Part shown: positions 60,101 to 64,000 of the stretch, piece after piece
Layout of the letters: every line of letters begins with the position of its first letter
Numbering within the stretch: position 1 is the first letter of the stretch
From: a virus
Virus record (IMG/VR): IMGVR_UViG_3300022928_001147
Span: 1-64,000 of that record
Reading direction: 5' to 3' (one strand)
DNA: 64,000 nucleotides
Translations under genes and position numbers: made by a program
The notes under the pieces: generated by a model
Told to the model about the DNA's origin: nothing
Databases searched by the model: none
What the model saw: only the letters and a program-made list of their open reading frames with translations

Positions 60101-63100
60101 CAATATTGTTTAATTCTGATATCGTAGGAGCAGTGTAATAACCATTACCTGAACTTATTACATCAACTTTAGTTACTGTGCCGTTAGTTCCAATATGTGC
60201 TTTTAATATTGCGCCCGAGCCGCTATCACTTGACAACAACAGCACAGGAGCACTCCTATATCCGCTACCAGGATTAACTACTTCAACTTTTACAACTTTG
60301 TATCCATTATTGTCTAACCAATTTTTATTTGGATATGTTTCAATATTAGCATTTACTCCAACTAAAACACCGTCTTGCACTTTTACAGATTGTGGAAGAA
60401 TTTTTCCTTCAACTGTATCGTATGCCGGAGGTAAGTCAAAATCAGTAACTACAGTACTTGTGTTGTCAAGTCCTTGATATGCGCTTAGGTACTCTCTAAT
60501 TTTAGTGCCAAACGGTTTAACTTCTTTAATGTATGATTCGTAGCTTGGAAGATTATCGTTGTTAAACGTGATATCTTCTCGTAGCATTCCAACATTATGT
60601 TTAGCTTTAATAAAACTAGTTTTAAACGCCCAGTCAATATAAGTCTGTTCGCTAAATGCATAGCGCAGGCTTGCAAAGAATAATGCATTAAAGTCAACTA
60701 ATAAATCATCAATGAACAAATCATTTTTAATAGATTCTAAAATAGTTCTAAGTTCAATAACTGGCTCACTATCGTAAATTTTTGTATCAAAACTTATAGT
60801 ATCAAACCCTGTAGACGATTCAGCTGAATCATACAATGTAGATTTAAATTGAATTGTTCCGTCTTGTCTGCCTACTGTTTTATAATTTATAGTATAATCT
60901 TCAGTATCTTGACTATCTATTTTCTCCAACAATAGCCATCCGCCTGAACCTATTGTAGATATTTTAATAACATCACCAATAGCGTCATTTAATGCAGTAA
61001 GCTCATAGCTATTATCAATTAGATAATCAATTTCAGTTAACTCGCTATATCCAGTAGCATACCAGTCTGCATAATCCCAATACAATCTTACATTATAGCT
61101 TTGACTTTTTATTCTGTTCCATGATCTTGATTCACTAATTCTTTCGTAAATTGCCCATTTACCTTGAATCGTAGTATCACTGTTAACTAATACAGTAAAT
61201 CTTCTTACAGTTAACGTAGGAGTATCATTATAATTTTCTCCAGATTGAATAACATTAACTCCATTTACTCGACCTAAATTATCAATAGTCGTTTGTAGTT
61301 CTGCTCCCGAACCCTCGCCAGTAATAGTTACAGTAGGTGGAACTCTATAACCTCTACCTGGGTCTACAATATTAACTGTTATAATTTTACCATTAACTAC
61401 TACAGGCGTTAACACAGCTTGTGTTGCCTTTGCAACACCAACAAATGCTAAATCATCTATTGTATCAACTTCTGCATCCCATTGCGCAGAAACTGCTGTT
61501 GGAGCAGGGTCGGCATTAAACAATGTGGTAAAGATCTTGTCATCTACAATTAAGTTTTCCTTAAGAATAAGATTAGTTCTTTCAACAAACTGTTTTAATG
61601 CTTCGGCTCTATTAATAAACCAACTCTGTCTCGGTTTGTTAAGTGAACCGTACTTTTGCTTAGTGCTTAAACTTGGATCAGGAACAACACGATATTGTTC
61701 GTCATATCCAATTAAACTATCGTACCATTTTCTAATAATATCTCTGTTAGGCTGACTTGTTTCTAGTCCTTCTGATATAATCTGATATTGATTATGAACG
61801 TTTTGATTTTGATTATCAATAGTCCAGAATTGTGTACTTAACGCAACGTCAGTTCCCTTGATAAATCTTTCAACATTATACATTACAAAGCTGCTCGGAC
61901 TAATTAAGCCAACAAATGTATATCCTTTAGCAACTGGATCAGCAATATAATCAGCAACATCACTGATATTAATATTTCTAAATTCTACATCTGGAATAGT
62001 TTTCTTGTTAGCGACCCAGAAATAATAAGTTGTCTTAAATGTACCTGCTATACTGTCGTACTTGCGCTTAGTACTGTAAGTACTATCTCCATATAAACTT
62101 GTTCCGCTATAACCTTTTGCGAATCCATTTTCAGTATCAGCTTGAGCATCCCATACGCTAGGTAACACGGTTGATTCTACCCACTCGAAGACATCGATAC
62201 TATTACCTTGGAATAATTTACTCCAGTTTTGTGTGCTATAAATTACATCTCCTTGATACGGGTTGTAGAATTTAGCGTTAGTTAGATTCCACCATACTTC
62301 GCCTACGTGTTCACTGCCCCAACTATTAGTTACATCAATAGTAGTACCAGAAACAGTAGAAGTGTCATATAATGCAGGATCGTAATATGTTTTAAATGTT
62401 AATTCTTGTTCAGCAACCCCTGCAACTTTTCCTTGAATTGGATCAATATAATCTAAGTAAGTTAATAACTGATTGTCCTTTGTATCGTATAGGAACATCT
62501 TTTTAATTTTATCAATATCAACTGTTGGTTTAGCAACTCTATGCGTAGTCCACATTGTACTAAATTTGTTGTTAGAAAAATCTAATACTTGTCCAATTCT
62601 AGATCCATCAATTTTATTAGGTAATCCAACATATAAGTGATTATTTTTAGCAAGTATATTTCTGCCAAAGTAATTTACGTCAGCATCTGCTATTTGTACT
62701 GTTTGTGCAAGTATCATCGCTGACGATACTTTTTCGTAAACATATACAACTCCTACGTCAGCAATTATATTTTTAAAACTTGTAAAATTGCCGTCAAACA
62801 CAGTTTGGTAATTGTCAAAATATGTCTTAGCATCTGAATCTGCATTTCTAGCAGAGATATGTAGTTTCTCACCGTCAAACTGTAATTTCCAGCCAAACAT
62901 CTCTGCACGCTCATTTTTAGGACTATTTAATATTTGTGATAATTCAAATACTCCATTAACTTGCTTGTATATATAAACTACACCTTGATCAGCAAGGAGG
63001 TCATCATTTAACGGAGCACTAATTGCAATCACAGTTCCGTCGTCTGATATTGCTATTGCTTGACCAAATGCCGATGTTTTATCAGGTGCTTCTAACTCTT

Positions 63101-64000
63101 GTGACTTTTCAAACTGCCCATTGTTTGATCTGTAAACTACAACTTGATTAGGTTTAGTAACATCATATAATGCATTTACAATTAATACTTCTCCAGATGT
63201 TGCAACATCAAATTGCGATGCAATTTCTTCTAAACCTGTTTGATCTAATACTACATTGCTATTTGATCCTACACGCAAACCTGTAGAATTTGGAATGTAT
63301 CCAACGTAATCAACTAAGTCTGGCGTTAATATCCAATCGTTAGAATTAAATGCTCCCGCAGCAAGATTAGTTTTTGCAATATATAAATTATTATTTAGAT
63401 ATACTATATCATTTGTAAAGTAGTTAGCTCCTGTACTAAATGTACCTTTAAAAGTTTTATTCTTTGCATAATCCCAGTTGTATGTTAATCCGTTTTCTTC
63501 ACCTTTCTTAATGAAGTACAATCTGCCCGGTAAGCTGGTGCTTTTAGTACCTTCGGCATGAACAAATCCTCTATACAAATCGTTGTATTTGGTAATCTTT
63601 ACACTACTACCAAGTTTAAGGTTAGATTGCTTTTCAGGAACTGTATAGCTTGCTACAGGATTGTATCTACCAGGAGCAGCTCTTGAATAAAGTGTATATA
63701 ATCCTTCATTAGTAAGACTACTAGGAGTCCCAGTTGCTTCGGCAGTGATTTGGTATACTTGAGTCCATTCATTATTAGATGCACTTGGAGTATTAGCTAG
63801 TCTAGGAATACCTAATACTGTTCCAGAAGTATAGAACCAATATTCTATATCTAATAATCTTGAAGTTAAAGTTATTGCTATATCTGCGCCGGCATCAAAT
63901 ACTAACAGTTTACCTATGCCTTCGCTCGGTAATCCTAAACTTACATATTGTACTTGGCCTATTGTTCTGTCGGCTTGATATGTAGGGCTAGGATCTCCTG
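57102..64000 (-). CDS. Giant virion structural protein, 5' end outside window
   Basis: At least 2,298 residues. The frame stays open without stop to the window edge (a TTG at 63578 is not the true start), so the N-terminus is missing. Modular: FG-GAP-like stretches (FGQAIAISDDGTVIAISAP, AEMFGWKLQFDGEKLHIS), paired repeats PGRGYRVPPTVTITGEGSGA and PGSGYRSAPVLLLSSDSGSGA, and many beta-sandwich-like repeats (DGVTTTFSLDTTP-, DGTTADYTLDFEP-). Likely a baseplate or long tail-fibre protein. No enzymatic motif seen. Confidence 0.82.
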   Translation of the reverse strand, partial: GDPSPTYQADRTIGQVQYVSLGLPSEGIGKLLVFDAGADIAITLTSRLLDIEYWFYTSGTVLGIPRLANTPSASNNEWTQVYQITAEATGTPSSLTNEGLYTLYSRAAPGRYNPVASYTVPEKQSNLKLGSSVKITKYNDLYRGFVHAEGTKSTSLPGRLYFIKKGEENGLTYNWDYAKNKTFKGTFSTGANYFTNDIVYLNNNLYIAKTNLAAGAFNSNDWILTPDLVDYVGYIPNSTGLRVGSNSNVVLDQTGLEEIASQFDVATSGEVLIVNALYDVTKPNQVVVYRSNNGQFEKSQELEAPDKTSAFGQAIAISDDGTVIAISAPLNDDLLADQGVVYIYKQVNGVFELSQILNSPKNERAEMFGWKLQFDGEKLHISARNADSDAKTYFDNYQTVFDGNFTSFKNIIADVGVVYVYEKVSSAMILAQTVQIADADVNYFGRNILAKNNHLYVGLPNKIDGSRIGQVLDFSNNKFSTMWTTHRVAKPTVDIDKIKKMFLYDTKDNQLLTYLDYIDPIQGKVAGVAEQELTFKTYYDPALYDTSTVSGTTIDVTNSWGSEHVGEVWWNLTNAKFYNPYQGDVIYSTQNWSKLFQGNSIDVFEWVESTVLPSVWDAQADTENGFAKGYSGTSLYGDSTYSTKRKYDSIAGTFKTTYYFWVANKKTIPDVEFRNINISDVADYIADPVAKGYTFVGLISPSSFVMYNVERFIKGTDVALSTQFWTIDNQNQNVHNQYQIISEGLETSQPNRDIIRKWYDSLIGYDEQYRVVPDPSLSTKQKYGSLNKPRQSWFINRAEALKQFVERTNLILKENLIVDDKIFTTLFNADPAPTAVSAQWDAEVDTIDDLAFVGVAKATQAVLTPVVVNGKIITVNIVDPGRGYRVPPTVTITGEGSGAELQTTIDNLGRVNGVNVIQSGENYNDTPTLTVRRFTVLVNSDTTIQGKWAIYERISESRSWNRIKSQSYNVRLYWDYADWYATGYSELTEIDYLIDNSYELTALNDAIGDVIKISTIGSGGWLLLEKIDSQDTEDYTINYKTVGRQDGTIQFKSTLYDSAESSTGFDTISFDTKIYDSEPVIELRTILESIKNDLFIDDLLVDFNALFFASLRYAFSEQTYIDWAFKTSFIKAKHNVGMLREDITFNNDNLPSYESYIKEVKPFGTKIREYLSAYQGLDNTSTVVTDFDLPPAYDTVEGKILPQSVKVQDGVLVGVNANIETYPNKNWLDNNGYKVVKVEVVNPGSGYRSAPVLLLSSDSGSGAILKAHIGTNGTVTKVDVISSGNGYYTAPTISELNNIEDDGEAATYSVQIGESPVRGMHTIVKFDRTTGTYVYTVLNHTETFTASGNKFEFDLVWPMDLLKSNVKVFVSNQEALNSEYTYTNVLDTTKGYDRYYGQIEFTNAPEANKLIRVEYKKSINLMQAQDRINNYYTPTTGMPGNDLNQLMTGLDYGGVEVKSFDFSGGRGWDSEGWYEETWDSYDTSFEDEIFELDGSTISLDLAAPLASGVVYNVYKNGVRVDDINYGTVNPVTNPNAICQSITGDGVTQVVFLDNDGLDLANQAGDIIIIRKTTSDGTYLPDPNSYDTILTGGALNYSTATGLRAEDITIDGDGFVTQTTSAGPEELVPGQLLDTVDIKVYERPQAGSSQITSRNYTGDGVTTTFSLDTTPLQANSLFVKVGFNIISADAYTVDYAAKTITFNTAPALNAKVHLAVLGVSGTDILDIDNIIADGTTNKFLTNVRFDTELQYFITVNGEALNNVVEQSDDTYDYPNNAVISLATPPEAGSVISYAFFKGETQNFSEVSIDTFTADGSTVEFALNQTPFNNEPSAWFSVVKVNNKILNAGYTRRFVTTASKREYQLEEFQIPAGTIDNRQIKVFLNNVELTYNTEWTFTGSKSNSTGSTIRLKARVNQQDGDILNVYVTNDGEYRYGYFDTNNEFVSTPGILHLDSAYNEGDIITVYQFSNHDSQGFDRQQYDVVDRVSLTVGTDDWYRYNHLTAGLIELSKPALDAQYVWVTLNGELLIPSVHYYVTDNKRYVKIDIGIEENDVIELLHFADPILVDKYGWSQFKDMLNRTHYKRLDDRNGVMLAADLNWYDQSITVTDGSNLPEPSPTSSVPGILFIAGERIEYFVRNGNVLSQLRRGTLGTGVKAIYLAGENVYNQGPTATMPYKDETLTTQFLANGTTADYTLDFEPSSINEFEVFVGGRRLRKNAISSYNFTTLTAQDSPEGDVTLPAEFSVDGTTLTLTETPTENVKVIVVRRQGILWNVPGTPLGESDSDISRFLRAATVDLPR

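Noticed and set aside
1-64000. tRNA genes, CRISPR array, integrase or attachment site
   Set aside because: The gaps are nearly all under 120 bp and show no cloverleaf, regular repeat or recombinase gene; none was found.

Overview
The window reads as part of a large, AT-rich, tailed-phage genome of the T4-like marine myovirus type (relatives infect cyanobacteria and SAR11-like alphaproteobacteria). Seen directly: tightly packed genes with 1-17 bp overlaps, a T4-type RNase H/flap exonuclease, tail-fibre and tail-collar genes, a structural protein of more than 2,298 residues, and copies of the T4 late-promoter octamer TATAAATA or one-mismatch forms just upstream of structural genes. Best-fit sigma-70 promoters (TTGACA, 17 bp, TATAAT-like) precede several other operons. 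No integrase, tRNA, rRNA or CRISPR array was seen. The host is an inference: a tripartite tricarboxylate transporter and a TRAP-type solute receptor point to a marine alphaproteobacterium.

Layout. (1) 1-10.8 kb, plus strand: conserved phage genes, a phosphoribosyltransferase, a HIT protein, a 2-oxoglutarate oxygenase, folE and queE (entry to 7-deazaguanine), RNase H, a MoxR ATPase with its VWA/metallopeptidase partner, and small conserved proteins. (2) 10.9-12.2 kb: a tail-fibre gene. (3) 12.2-18.7 kb, plus strand: an Asp/Asn-hydroxylase-like protein, a GNAT protein, a ferritin-like di-iron protein, an asparagine-synthetase-like protein, tctB, tctA and a TRAP receptor, closed by a bidirectional terminator. 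(4) 18.7-49.9 kb, mostly minus strand: tctC, two oxygenases, a nitroreductase, two SGNH hydrolases, two paralogous methyltransferases, a QueC-like PP-loop enzyme, a PLP-enzyme-like protein, an amidinotransferase, glycosyltransferases and fourteen radical SAM enzymes in three families. (5) 50-64 kb, minus strand: tail-fibre and other virion genes behind late promoters.

The striking part is region 4, with regions 2-3 as its shoulder: about 37 kb of enzymes, transport and surface-sugar genes lying between tail genes. Eight radical SAM genes are paralogues with an N-terminal CC...CxxC cluster motif, three have a C-terminal GW-C motif, and three are of SPASM type, one of them split into two genes in reversed order. 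Between them lie 30-41-codon mini-genes made of the 3' ends of radical SAM genes. These carry the ribosome-binding sequence of the next gene and look like scars of gene-by-gene cassette exchange. I read the island as a phage-borne biosynthetic or modification pathway, perhaps acting on tail fibres, surface glycan or a small molecule. The product cannot be read from the sequence.
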